Shown one piece after another: positions 1 through 6,152 of a stretch of DNA of 27,894 nt; position 1 is the stretch's first letter; every line of letters starts with the position of its first letter. The stretch is from a virus. Location of the stretch: the IMG/VR virus record IMGVR_UViG_3300042564_002035, positions 1 to 27,894 of that record. The stretch is one strand, 5' to 3'. The notes beneath the pieces were generated by a model, which saw nothing but the letters and a program-made list of their open reading frames with translations, had not been told where the DNA came from and made no database searches. A program made the position numbers and the translations under genes.

Positions 1-1
1 A

Positions 2-616
2 TATACTTTCACTTTTACAGGTAGTGTTCAAAATACTCCTTTTTATCTTTTATCAGGAAATTATTTTAGTCCCGCTGAAAATAATAAGTTTTATATTTAT
101 GGCGCTCAATTAGAAGTAGGCTCATACGCCACGTCACTGATACCAACTCAAGCATCTTCAGTAACCCGTAACGCTGATGTTATTTCTAAAACAGGAATAA
201 GTAGTTTAATAGGGCAAACAGAGGGGACTATATTTTGGGATGCTACTAATTTGTTTACAAGTGGGTCAAGAAGTTTAGCTTTAATATATACAAGTCTCTC
301 TTCTTTTTTTCAAATATATTTAAATTCATCAAATCAAATTAGAGTAGACATAAATGGAAGTTTTCTTTTTTTAGGAGGAAGTATTAATGCTAATACGCAA
401 TATAAAATTGCTTTTGCCTACAAATCAGGAAATTACGCTCTTTATTTAAATGGTGTTCAAATAGCTATATCTACAAGTACTACAATTCCATCAAGTTTAA
501 ATGATTTATATATTGGTAATTCATTAGGCTTTGAACAAAGTGGTTCATACAAATCAGTTCAACTTTACAAAACGCGTTTAACAAATGATGAACTTACTTC
601 ATTAACAACACTATAA
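2..616 (+). CDS. Tail fibre / receptor-binding protein, C-terminal part (5' end cut)
   Basis: The reading frame is open from base 2, so the gene starts before the window; the internal TTG at 251 is not a real start. The visible ~204 residues include a GAQLEVGSYATSLIPTQ stretch followed by VTRNADVISK. In phage fibre and spike proteins this signature closes one carbohydrate-binding-like module and precedes a LamG/concanavalin-A-like jelly-roll. The remaining residues (ALYLNGVQI, then NDLYIGNSLG) fit such a LamG-like beta sandwich. Its likely role is host-surface glycan recognition at the tail tip. It lies one base upstream of the next gene and just ahead of the lysis block, a usual place for fibre genes. 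The class is fairly sure; the receptor is unknown. Confidence 0.75.
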   Translation, partial: YTFTFTGSVQNTPFYLLSGNYFSPAENNKFYIYGAQLEVGSYATSLIPTQASSVTRNADVISKTGISSLIGQTEGTIFWDATNLFTSGSRSLALIYTSLSSFFQIYLNSSNQIRVDINGSFLFLGGSINANTQYKIAFAYKSGNYALYLNGVQIAISTSTTIPSSLNDLYIGNSLGFEQSGSYKSVQLYKTRLTNDELTSLTTL

Positions 617-617
617 A

Positions 618-977
618 ATGATATATAAATTAAACTATACAGACAAAGAAACTGCAATAAAAGACTTCTTAAAAAAAGGAGTCTATATTGAGGTTGAGGA
701 TTTAAACAAAGAAAAGCAACTTGTTTACGGAAAAGGCATCCAAGCTATTGTAGAAATTGGAAAAATTGTTTTAGAAAATGGAACTTACGATGCAGACTTT
801 AATGAAATAACTGCACCTGTTTACGCAGATGGTTACGCTTTTGATGTTATGTCAGATATTGAGTACAAGTTTGAAAGCGAAATATTTCCAAATAATCCAA
901 AGCATAATTTTGCGGGATGTGAGCCAATAAAAGAAATTGATTTTAATTTATTAAGCGATGAGCCGACAGCAATTTGA
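618..977 (+). CDS. Conserved-looking hypothetical protein next to tail fibre
   Basis: A 119-residue acidic soluble protein with no signal peptide or membrane segment visible. It starts one base after the fibre stop codon and its end overlaps the next start by 20 bases, so it is part of the same operon. No family is recognised. Its position between the fibre and the lysis genes suggests a small tail-tip, chaperone or baseplate-associated role, but that is only context. Codon choice leans to GAT and GAA, unlike the GAC/GAG-rich genes downstream, which may mark it as part of an exchangeable fibre module. Confidence 0.7.
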   Translation: MIYKLNYTDKETAIKDFLKKGVYIEVEDLNKEKQLVYGKGIQAIVEIGKIVLENGTYDADFNEITAPVYADGYAFDVMSDIEYKFESEIFPNNPKHNFAGCEPIKEIDFNLLSDEPTAI

Positions 978-1140
978 TGTTATATTAAACAAGTTAATCT
1001 CTCGTAAATTATCCGTTTTCGTGATCGCTTGTATTGGATTGTTTAATCAAACATTAACCTCTTCAGATTGGGTTGTTATTGCGACGGCTTATATTGGTAT
1101 CGAGGGCATTACTAATATAGTTGAACGATTAAGAAAATGA
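958..1140 (+). CDS. Small membrane protein, holin candidate
   Basis: Sixty residues with two hydrophobic segments, roughly 17-31 (LSVFVIACIGLF) and 38-53 (WVVIATAYIGIEGI), separated by a short polar turn with TSSD. The N-terminus is polar and the C-terminus basic (ERLRK). That is the size and topology of a class II holin, which would form inner-membrane lesions and release the endolysin. It overlaps the gene before it by 20 bases and the next by 4 (ATGA). The endolysin follows shortly. Alternatively it could be the antiholin partner of the next gene. Confidence 0.65.
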   Translation: MSRQQFDVILNKLISRKLSVFVIACIGLFNQTLTSSDWVVIATAYIGIEGITNIVERLRK

Positions 1141-1310
1141 GACAGTACTTTTTAGATTTAAAATTATCACTATTAACCGGAACATATTTTATTATATCAT
1201 TCGCAGAGGTTGACGTTGCAATGAAAATTATCGCTTTTATTTTAGCCTCCGGTTATACCTTACGCCGTTGGTATTTAATGGAGAAAAATAAAAATAATGA
1301 GGTTAAATAA
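1137..1310 (+). CDS. Second small membrane protein of the lysis cassette
   Basis: A 57-residue protein starting at the ATGA overlap with the upstream holin candidate. It has two hydrophobic segments, about 9-24 (KLSLLTGTYFIISF) and 29-41 (MKIIAFILASGY), and a charged C-terminal tail (LRRWYLMEKNKNNEVK). Its end overlaps the endolysin start by 14 bases. Tandem small membrane proteins immediately before an endolysin suggest a holin/antiholin or two-component holin pair. No sequence motif decides which of the two makes the hole. Confidence 0.6.
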   Translation: MRQYFLDLKLSLLTGTYFIISFAEVDVAMKIIAFILASGYTLRRWYLMEKNKNNEVK

Positions 1311-1752
1311 CGCGGGTTATCTTTTAATTTGTAAATTTGAGGGCTTGAGCTTGACTCCGTACCTTTGTAGCGCCAAAGTTCCGACAATCGGATACGGAAA
1401 TTGTTACTATAAAAATGGTCAACGAGTGACGATGCAAGACAAAGCAATTACAAAGCCACAGGCGTTTGAAATGTTTAAATTTATAGCCGATAAATTCGCC
1501 GTCAAAGTAAATGAATTAATAAAATCAAACGTCAATCAAAATCAATTTAACGCTTGCGTTAGTTTGAGTTATAATATAGGCCTTAACGCATTTTCAAAAA
1601 GTACCTTATTAAAAAAGGTCAATTTCAATCCGGACGACTTAACCATAAAAAACGAGTTTTTAAAATGGAATAAGGCCGGAGGCAAAGAAGTAAAAGGATT
1701 GACAAATAGAAGAGAACAGGAAAGCCAAATTTATTATGAAAGTAACTTATAA
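1297..1752 (+). CDS. Endolysin, T4-type lysozyme (GH24)
   Basis: A 151-residue muramidase-like protein. The GH24 triad is visible with exact T4 spacing: Glu15 (KFEGL), then a residue nine further on that is Cys24 rather than Asp, then Thr30 in PTIGYGN. The E-8-D/C-5-T arrangement is known in this family, and Cys is tolerated at the Asp position of T4 lysozyme. A QFNACVSLSYNIG segment and a C-terminal KGLTNRREQE (the GLxNRRxxE hallmark) support the assignment. It would cleave peptidoglycan glycan strands after holin triggering. There is no signal peptide or signal-anchor segment, so it depends on the holin. The start codon lies inside the previous gene, which implies coupled translation. Confidence 0.92.
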   Translation: MRLNNAGYLLICKFEGLSLTPYLCSAKVPTIGYGNCYYKNGQRVTMQDKAITKPQAFEMFKFIADKFAVKVNELIKSNVNQNQFNACVSLSYNIGLNAFSKSTLLKKVNFNPDDLTIKNEFLKWNKAGGKEVKGLTNRREQESQIYYESNL

Positions 1753-2728
1753 GGGTGAAATTGTTAGAGAATATTTACTTAAATTTCCACACGCATCCAC
1801 GAACGCAATCAGTCGTCTATTGGTTGCAGATTATCCGATCGACTTTAATAGTGTAGAAAGCGCTCGAGGGATTGTAAGATCGCATCGAGGCGAACTCAAT
1901 AATAGTGTTAAACAAACGACCTCAGTAAGAACAGCAAAGGAAAAAAAACAATTTATGGAAAAAAATTTTGAGTTACCAGAGTCGGACTATGAAAAACAAA
2001 GCGAAGTAATAGTTCCCAACAAAAACATTTTATTTTTATCGGACATTCATTTTCCGTACCAAAACAACGACGCTCTTAAATTAGCGCTCGATTATGGTAA
2101 AAGCGAGAAAGTCGATTGCGTTTATTTAAACGGAGACACAATTGATATGTATATGTTGAGCCGTTTTATTAAAGATAGGCGTCTTCGTAATATGGCCGAC
2201 GAGTTGGAAATGACTCGAAACTTTTTAAAGAATTTACAGGATCACTTTCAAGCTCCGATTTATTACAAAATTGGAAACCACGAGGATCGTTGGCAAAACT
2301 TTTTAAAGTTACAAGCTCCGGAGCTTTTAGGAATACCGGATTTTGAACTCTCAACGATTTTAAGATTTGGAGAGAGTGGCGTTCAAGAAGTAAAAAGTAA
2401 ACAAATTGCCAAAGCCGGTAAATTGCCACTACTTCACGGACACGAATTTTTTAGCGGTTTCGCTCCTCCGGTTAATCCGGCTCGAGGGTTGTATATGAAA
2501 GCAAAGGAAAGCTCAATTATTGGGCATCACCATAGAACTTCCGAACATACAGAGGTTTCGTTGAGCGGAAACGTGACAACGACCTGGAGCGTTGGTTGTC
2601 TTTGTGGATTGCAGCCGGAATATATGCCTTTTAATAGTTGGAATAATGGCTTTGCTCATATTTTAGTGGAAAAAAATGGCGATTACGAGGTGAATAACCT
2701 TAGAATAGTGGAAAATAAAATCCGATAA
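1736..2728 (+). CDS. Calcineurin-like metallophosphoesterase with N-terminal helical (wHTH-like) region
   Basis: A 330-residue protein. All metallophosphoesterase motifs are present in order: SDIHFP (Asp103, His105), NGDTID (Gly133, Asp134), GNHEDR (180-185), LLHGHE (234-236) and GHHHRT (263-267). These bind two metal ions and cleave phosphoester bonds; the substrate cannot be told from sequence. Residues about 8-50 (EIVREYLLKF... NAISRLL... ARGIVRSHRG) look like a small winged-helix fold, which could bring it to nucleic acid. It overlaps the lysozyme by 17 bases and meets the next gene at ATAATG, so it is expressed with lysis genes, an odd setting for this enzyme. Confidence 0.88.
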   Translation: MKVTYKGEIVREYLLKFPHASTNAISRLLVADYPIDFNSVESARGIVRSHRGELNNSVKQTTSVRTAKEKKQFMEKNFELPESDYEKQSEVIVPNKNILFLSDIHFPYQNNDALKLALDYGKSEKVDCVYLNGDTIDMYMLSRFIKDRRLRNMADELEMTRNFLKNLQDHFQAPIYYKIGNHEDRWQNFLKLQAPELLGIPDFELSTILRFGESGVQEVKSKQIAKAGKLPLLHGHEFFSGFAPPVNPARGLYMKAKESSIIGHHHRTSEHTEVSLSGNVTTTWSVGCLCGLQPEYMPFNSWNNGFAHILVEKNGDYEVNNLRIVENKIR

Positions 2729-3201
2729 TGGAAAATAAAATCAAATATTTATTAGTATTATTGCTTTTAGTTGGTTGCGGAACTCGTAAAGTAAACAAAA
2801 GCGATACCGAAACTACGACAAAAACGGAGGTAACTATCTCCGACACTACTAAAATTGTCACAAATACGGCCTATAATATCGACAAAGTCGTTAATGATTT
2901 TGTAATTGAGCCTATTGATACCACAAAAGCAATAGTGATAATTGACAATACCGGCAAAAAAACCTCTTATCTTAATGCTAAAATACGTCACAGACGCGAA
3001 ACGAGCCGAAATAAGACACTAAAAAGCGAGATTGTACAAAGTAGTCGTAAAGAAAATATTAAGCAAACACAGCAAACGAAAACAAGCGTTAAGCAAATAG
3101 AAAAAAAAGCCTCAATAATCACCGAGCTTTGGTGGTTATGGTTGTTAATATTCGTTATCTTATTATACTACCTCAATAAGAAACTAAATTTATTTTTATA
3201 A
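2728..3201 (+). CDS. Probable unimolecular spanin (u-spanin)
   Basis: A 157-residue protein with a short N-terminal lipoprotein signal: MENKIKY, then a hydrophobic core ending in LLVGC, with Cys17 as the expected lipidation site followed by GT (no retention Asp). The centre is polar, Thr/Lys rich and probably coiled or extended. Residues about 133-149 (LWWLWLLIFVILLYYL) form a single C-terminal transmembrane segment, then a short basic tail. An outer-membrane lipid anchor plus an inner-membrane segment in one chain is the definition of a u-spanin (T1 gp11 type), which disrupts the outer membrane in the last step of lysis. It is the last gene of the lysis operon, followed by a terminator. Confidence 0.75.
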   Translation: MENKIKYLLVLLLLVGCGTRKVNKSDTETTTKTEVTISDTTKIVTNTAYNIDKVVNDFVIEPIDTTKAIVIIDNTGKKTSYLNAKIRHRRETSRNKTLKSEIVQSSRKENIKQTQQTKTSVKQIEKKASIITELWWLWLLIFVILLYYLNKKLNLFL

Positions 3202-3210
3202 TACTAATGT

Positions 3211-3292
3211 TTGCTGTATAGAGCAAGTCTTGTAAGGCGATTGTCGACGTTGATCCTTACCGAACTAAACCACTTTTATAAGTGGTTTTTTT
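3211..3292 (+). terminator. Rho-independent terminator after the lysis operon, preceded by two hairpins
   Basis: The terminator is a perfect 9-bp stem (3267-3275 with 3280-3288), TTAT loop, and a T tract through 3292. Upstream are a 5-bp hairpin (TTGCT 3211-3215 with AGCAA 3222-3226) and a 6-bp stem GTAAGG/CCTTAC (3232-3237 with 3255-3260) enclosing a 17-nt loop with the palindrome GTCGAC. Together they form an 80-nt structured 3' region that could be just a 3' UTR or a small RNA released from it. Confidence 0.85.
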
Positions 3293-3341
3293 ATGCCTAT
3301 AAGTGTTAAAATTTTGTTAAAGTTTAATTTTAGTCCCTTAA

Positions 3342-3364
3342 ATTAAAAATAGATTATATCTTTG
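3342..3364 (+). promoter_or_regulatory. Early promoter P1 (Bacteroidetes type)
   Basis: A -7 box TATCTTTG at 3357-3364 matches TAnnTTTG, with the ATTAAAAA block (3342-3349) found at the same place in the other host-type promoters of this window. It drives the small early genes from 3396. The 31-base leader is A-rich with no G/C structure. Confidence 0.6.
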
Positions 3365-3395
3365 CTCTATTATTAACAAACAAATATTTAAAATT

Positions 3396-3482
3396 ATGAA
3401 ATCAAAAAAATTCTATTACAGTTTTTGCGTAATTGCAGCGAGTTATTTTTTAATTCAAATAATTTTGCGTTATGGACACTAA
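3396..3482 (+). CDS. 28-residue membrane peptide
   Basis: A short gene right after promoter P1: ATG at 3396 behind an A-rich leader (AAATATTTAAAATT). The peptide is MKSKKF followed by a hydrophobic stretch (YYSFCVIAASYFLIQIIL) and a short polar end, so it should be a single-pass membrane peptide. It overlaps the next start codon by 11 bases, which supports its translation. Function unknown. Confidence 0.5.
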   Translation: MKSKKFYYSFCVIAASYFLIQIILRYGH

Positions 3483-3666
3483 AAGATTAATTCACGAACA
3501 CCGCAAAAAAATTGCAATCTTAAAAATGATTGAGAACGCAGAGCTTAAGTTTCAAAACCACATTAAAATGGTTGGACTCGGTTTAAATTTAAACGACAAC
3601 TTAGACAAAGCAAAAAAATTAATATCAATCCAGGACAGACTAATCACTTATTATTTATCATTATGA
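3472..3666 (+). CDS. Small hypothetical early protein
   Basis: A 64-residue basic, mostly helical protein (MDTKRLIHEHRKKIAILKM at the start). No known domain is recognised. It overlaps the membrane peptide upstream and the next gene (ATGA-type overlap at 3663-3666). Its place as an early gene suggests host take-over or regulation, without direct evidence. Confidence 0.6.
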   Translation: MDTKRLIHEHRKKIAILKMIENAELKFQNHIKMVGLGLNLNDNLDKAKKLISIQDRLITYYLSL

Positions 3667-3872
3667 CTTTATTAGAAAAATTAAAACCGGAATATTTAAA
3701 AAAATTAGAAATTTTAAAAGAGGAATATCCAACCTCAGCGGAAAAAATAGAATTGAGCTTAAAATACAATCGCAGCGTATTTGGTTTAACAATTAGCGAG
3801 GCAAGTTCAATTTGTATGTTTTTTGATATTGAAGTCACTCTCACTAATATTTTAAATATATTCAATGAATAA
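3663..3872 (+). CDS. Small hypothetical early protein
   Basis: A 69-residue protein with a Lys/Glu-rich amphipathic N-terminal helix (LLEKLKPEYLKKLEILKEE) and a less charged C-terminal half. The pattern EYPTSAEKIELSL-YNRS-F-LTISEASSIC suggests an all-helical fold. No family is recognised. It is coupled to both neighbours by 4- and 8-base overlaps. Confidence 0.6.
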   Translation: MTLLEKLKPEYLKKLEILKEEYPTSAEKIELSLKYNRSVFGLTISEASSICMFFDIEVTLTNILNIFNE

Positions 3873-4008
3873 AAAAAACGCCGGACGCAAGTCAAAATTT
3901 AAAGAGGGAACTCAAACCAAAATAATAAAGAGGTTGATCCCAATAGAGTCAGAAAACGAAATCAAACAAACAATCGAAAAAATCTTAGAAAAATGGAAGA
4001 GAAACTAA
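3865..4008 (+). CDS. Small basic protein, ribbon-helix-helix-like
   Basis: A 47-residue protein. It begins NKKNAGRKSKFKEG, continues TQTKIIKRLIP and then a helix (ESENEIKQTIEKILEKWKRN). A basic GRKSKF arm, a short strand-like TKIIKRLIP and following helices resemble small RHH DNA-binding proteins or the N-terminal tags of phage regulators (GRPxKF...TKxxxxRVP). If so it could be an early transcriptional regulator. The match is by eye and weak; the frame itself is supported by overlaps with both neighbours. Confidence 0.45.
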   Translation: MNKKNAGRKSKFKEGTQTKIIKRLIPIESENEIKQTIEKILEKWKRN

Positions 4009-4112
4009 AACAAATTAAAAAATTTGACAAATGGATGCGTAAAACCGTCCAATCAATCCACTACTCAAACAACGAGAGAATGTGTAACGCTTATCAAAAA
4101 ATCAATTCATAA
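3993..4112 (+). CDS. 39-residue hypothetical protein
   Basis: Starts inside the end of the previous gene and stops at TAATG, sharing one base with the next start. The peptide is basic and hydrophilic (MEEKLKQIKKFDKWMRKTV...). No function can be assigned. I prefer it to the longer frame from 4024, which conflicts with the tight ATG/stop coupling seen here. Confidence 0.45.
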   Translation: MEEKLKQIKKFDKWMRKTVQSIHYSNNERMCNAYQKINS

Positions 4113-4555
4113 TGGGAGCAAGTTCAAAATTATTTTTAGAAAATTCGGAGCAAGTGCTAACAATGTACGAGCCAACCTTTACAAAAAAAGACGCAATACT
4201 TACCGGTAAAAGAATGGTTGACAATGTAATCGAAAGCGGTGAGGTAGATAAGCACCATTTTATGGCAAATATTTGCCGTTTAAAAGAGGTAATCAATTCG
4301 GCCGACTCAGAGATGAGGAAATACTTACCATTTGAAAAATTGAAATATTACGGCGTTGAGTTCGTTCCGACAAATGGAGGCGATACTTTAAATTATAATG
4401 AAGACGAAATTTATTGCCAATTAAAAGCCGATCTCGATGCAAGGGTTGAACTATTAAAGCTCGCTCAAAAACAACCAATAATCGACGCATACGGTAACGA
4501 CGTTCCCAAAGTGGGAACAACGCCGCGCAAAAATTCAATATCACTAAAATTTTAA
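4112..4555 (+). CDS. Hypothetical early phage protein
   Basis: A 147-residue soluble protein. The middle (RLKEVINSADSEMRKYLPF) and the end (LKADLDARVELLKLAQKQPI) look helical, with a short strand-rich part between (GVEFVPTNGGDTLNY). It ends with a DVPKVGTTPRKNSISLKF tail of low complexity. No known family is recognised. Its start shares a base with the stop of the preceding small gene. Confidence 0.65.
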   Translation: MGASSKLFLENSEQVLTMYEPTFTKKDAILTGKRMVDNVIESGEVDKHHFMANICRLKEVINSADSEMRKYLPFEKLKYYGVEFVPTNGGDTLNYNEDEIYCQLKADLDARVELLKLAQKQPIIDAYGNDVPKVGTTPRKNSISLKF

Positions 4556-4559
4556 TATT

Positions 4560-4772
4560 ATGAAACCAACAGCAGTAGAGTTTGCAGTAGAGCAATTAGA
4601 AGAATTAATTCCAAGCGGACATCAATTAGCAATTAGAGCTATTCTTGAACAAGCCAAAGAAATGGAAAAGCAACAGATTATTGAGGGGTATCAAAATGGA
4701 AGTATTGATACATTAAAAGATGAATTAAAATTCGGAAAACAATATTACAACGAACAATTTAAAAACAAATAA
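4560..4772 (+). CDS. Small hypothetical cassette protein
   Basis: A 70-residue protein beginning KPTAVEFAVEQLEELIPSG and continuing as a charged helix (AKEMEKQQIIEGYQNG). Proteins of this style (KPTAVEW-type start, helix, IIEGYxxG) are frequent in Flavobacterium phages, with no known function. Base use is more A-rich than in the flanking genes. The last 20 bases (4753-4772, ending with its stop codon) recur exactly at 11671-11690 between two other cassettes. Confidence 0.6.
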   Translation: MKPTAVEFAVEQLEELIPSGHQLAIRAILEQAKEMEKQQIIEGYQNGSIDTLKDELKFGKQYYNEQFKNK

Positions 4773-4775
4773 CAT

Positions 4776-4988
4776 ATGAAAGTAGGTCAAAAAGTAAAAC
4801 TAAAAGAGACAAGCGTTTTCGCAATCGAAATCGATAAACACAATCCAACCGATAAAATCGGAGTCATTGTCGAAATAGGCAACGAGTTTCAAAATCCAAA
4901 ACGAACTCAAGCGCTGCCGGTTTTGGTTGACTGGGGGAAATTTACAAATAGTTATCGATATTTAGATTTGGAGGCGATATATGAGTAA
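4776..4988 (+). CDS. Small SH3-like hypothetical protein
   Basis: Seventy residues that look like an all-beta, SH3-type barrel: it opens with KVGQKVKLKETS, has DKIGVIVEIGNE, and ends with PVLVDWGKFTNSYRYLDLE. The VxVDWG...NSYRYxDLE ending resembles small phage and bacterial proteins that carry a hypermobile SH3-like domain. No enzyme motif. Function unknown. Confidence 0.6.
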   Translation: MKVGQKVKLKETSVFAIEIDKHNPTDKIGVIVEIGNEFQNPKRTQALPVLVDWGKFTNSYRYLDLEAIYE

Positions 4989-5112
4989 GCAAAGCGAATT
5001 AACCAGGATCAAAAGAGTATTAAATTTTTATTATAAACGAGGCGTAAATTCCGAGAGAGTTAATAATTTATACCGAAAAATTTTGTTAATTAAAAAGAAT
5101 TATATAATTTAG
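4981..5112 (+). CDS. 43-residue basic hypothetical protein
   Basis: ATG at 4981 overlaps the previous gene by 8 bases. The product is very basic (MSKQSELTRIKRVLNFYYKR..., ending LLIKKNYII) and probably helical. No homology is recognised. Its 3' end contains the promoter candidate P2, so this part of the DNA serves two purposes. Confidence 0.45.
   Translation: MSKQSELTRIKRVLNFYYKRGVNSERVNNLYRKILLIKKNYII
5083..5112 (+). promoter_or_regulatory. Promoter candidate P2 for the SSB-like gene
   Basis: TTG at 5083-5085, a 19-base spacer with the shared ATTAAAAA block (5089-5096), then TAATTTAG at 5105-5112, one mismatch from TAnnTTTG. The layout closely parallels P4 at 10067-10098. It sits in the last codons of the preceding small gene. 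Confidence 0.5.
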
Positions 5113-5127
5113 CAATATCATAATACC

Positions 5128-5159
5128 GATGCAAGGTTTTGGCATCTTAATTCAAGACC
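5128..5159 (+). promoter_or_regulatory. Leader pseudoknot upstream of the SSB-like gene
   Basis: An A-B-A'-B' arrangement: stem A GATGC (5128-5132) with GCATC (5142-5146), and stem B GGTTTTG (5135-5141) with CAAGACC (5153-5159; six Watson-Crick pairs and one G-T). Loops are 2, 0 and 6 nt, good geometry for an H-type pseudoknot. An unstructured A/T-only stretch of 17 bases follows up to the ATG. This resembles the T4 gene 32 leader, where the SSB nucleates on a pseudoknot and represses its own translation. Stem A is only 5 bp, so chance is possible. Confidence 0.5.
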
Positions 5160-5176
5160 ATAAATAAAATAAAATT

Positions 5177-5866
5177 ATGAGTACAACTTCAAACCGCAGA
5201 CAAGCGTTTGCACAACCACAAACAAATCCCTCAACTAAATTTATTGAGTGGAAATCCAACGACAAAGGTTTCAGTTATTATGACAAAGAAACCAAAGAAA
5301 ATGTCGCAATCCCTTTGCCTTTTAAATTCTTAGTCCTTGACGAATTGCACACGGTCAAAGGTTGGAACGACGCAAGCTCAAGTCAAATCAATTCCAACGA
5401 GGTAAAATTTATCTCGCGTGACGAAATGGTTGTCAAACCATTCAAAGGAAACGAAATCGCTAAGGGTTTATACAAAGACATTAAGGAGAAAATTAAGGCG
5501 GCCGGAGGGCATTACGTTAAGAGCGTTTATTGTATGCTCGAAGACGGCTCAATCGCTAATTTACAATTAAAAGGCGCAGCTTGCCAATCTTACGGAGATT
5601 TCACAGCAAAGACTCGATCACGTTTAACGGACGAGTGGGTTGTCGTAGCCAAAGCAATCGACGGCAAAAAGGGAGCGGTAAAATATACAACGCCAGGATT
5701 TGCGTTTGATAAGTCATTAAGCGAGTCTGAGGCAGACTTAGCGGACGAGGCTTATAACACGTTGGAGGCCTATTTAAAAACGTATTTAACAAAAGCCGAG
5801 CCTATTGATGCAATCGTTCCAAGTGAGACCGATGAGGTTGTCGATGAGGACGACTTAGACTTTTAA
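5177..5866 (+). CDS. Phage single-stranded DNA-binding protein (SSB-like)
   Basis: A 229-residue protein with a polar N-terminus (TTSNRRQAFAQPQT), then a beta-rich core (FIEWKSNDKGFSYYD; IPLPFKFLVLDELHTVKGW; GHYVKSVYCMLEDGSIANLQL), and a very acidic C-terminal tail ending EVVDEDDLDF. A nucleic-acid-binding beta core plus an acidic tail with terminal Phe is the pattern of phage SSBs such as T7 gp2.5, where the tail contacts replication partners. It stands alone between its own leader and a terminator, and directly precedes the putative origin and the primase-helicase. I infer replication-fork ssDNA protection. The family is recognised by pattern and context, not by a unique motif. Confidence 0.65.
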   Translation: MSTTSNRRQAFAQPQTNPSTKFIEWKSNDKGFSYYDKETKENVAIPLPFKFLVLDELHTVKGWNDASSSQINSNEVKFISRDEMVVKPFKGNEIAKGLYKDIKEKIKAAGGHYVKSVYCMLEDGSIANLQLKGAACQSYGDFTAKTRSRLTDEWVVVAKAIDGKKGAVKYTTPGFAFDKSLSESEADLADEAYNTLEAYLKTYLTKAEPIDAIVPSETDEVVDEDDLDF

Positions 5867-5894
5867 AATATTTGTTTGGTTAATAATGGAAATC

Positions 5895-5919
5895 GGAGGC
5901 TTTGTGCCTCCTTTTTTTT
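5895..5919 (+). terminator. Rho-independent terminator after the SSB-like gene
   Basis: GGAGGC (5895-5900), TTTGT loop, GCCTCC (5906-5911), then eight T. It isolates the SSB transcript from the replication operon downstream. Confidence 0.9.
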
Positions 5920-6152
5920 GCTCAAAACAGCAAAACAGCAAAACACAAAAAAACGCCTCTCTTATATATATATTTTATAAAAGATAAAAAAAAAATATTT
6001 TTCGGCAAAAAGTAAAAAAATGCTGTTTTGCTGTTTTTTATAGTCAAAATGTAATGTAAACCCACGCTATCAGTACAACAGCAAAAAAATGAAATGCTGT
6101 ATTTTTGCTGTATTATGCCGTTATTAAAAAAAAAGTAAAAAAAAAAGTTATT
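5920..6152. repeat. AT-rich intergenic region with seven ACAGCA/TGCTGT repeats, putative replication origin
   Basis: This is the core of a 404-base region without genes. The hexamer ACAGCA or its complement occurs at 5927, 5935 (8 bp apart), 6021, 6029 (again 8 bp apart), 6078, 6095 and 6106. The first two and second two form an exact 17-bp inverted repeat (5924-5940 with 6021-6037); 6078-6087 and 6102-6111 form a 10-bp one. The rest is long A and T runs. Iterated short repeats in AT-rich DNA between SSB and primase-helicase genes fit a replication origin. An operator array for the downstream promoter is the alternative. Confidence 0.5.

Noticed and set aside
3211-3260. Possible tRNA-like fold
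   Set aside because: No T-loop, anticodon arm or acceptor pairing; only two simple hairpins.
3365-3395. Search for a leader pseudoknot after promoter P1
   Set aside because: The leader is almost only A and T with no pairing strands, so the leader structure is not general to all early promoters.
4024-4209. Open frame of 61 codons on the + strand
   Set aside because: It overlaps both the 3993-4112 gene and the start of the 4112 gene in another frame; the tight start/stop coupling supports the other reading.
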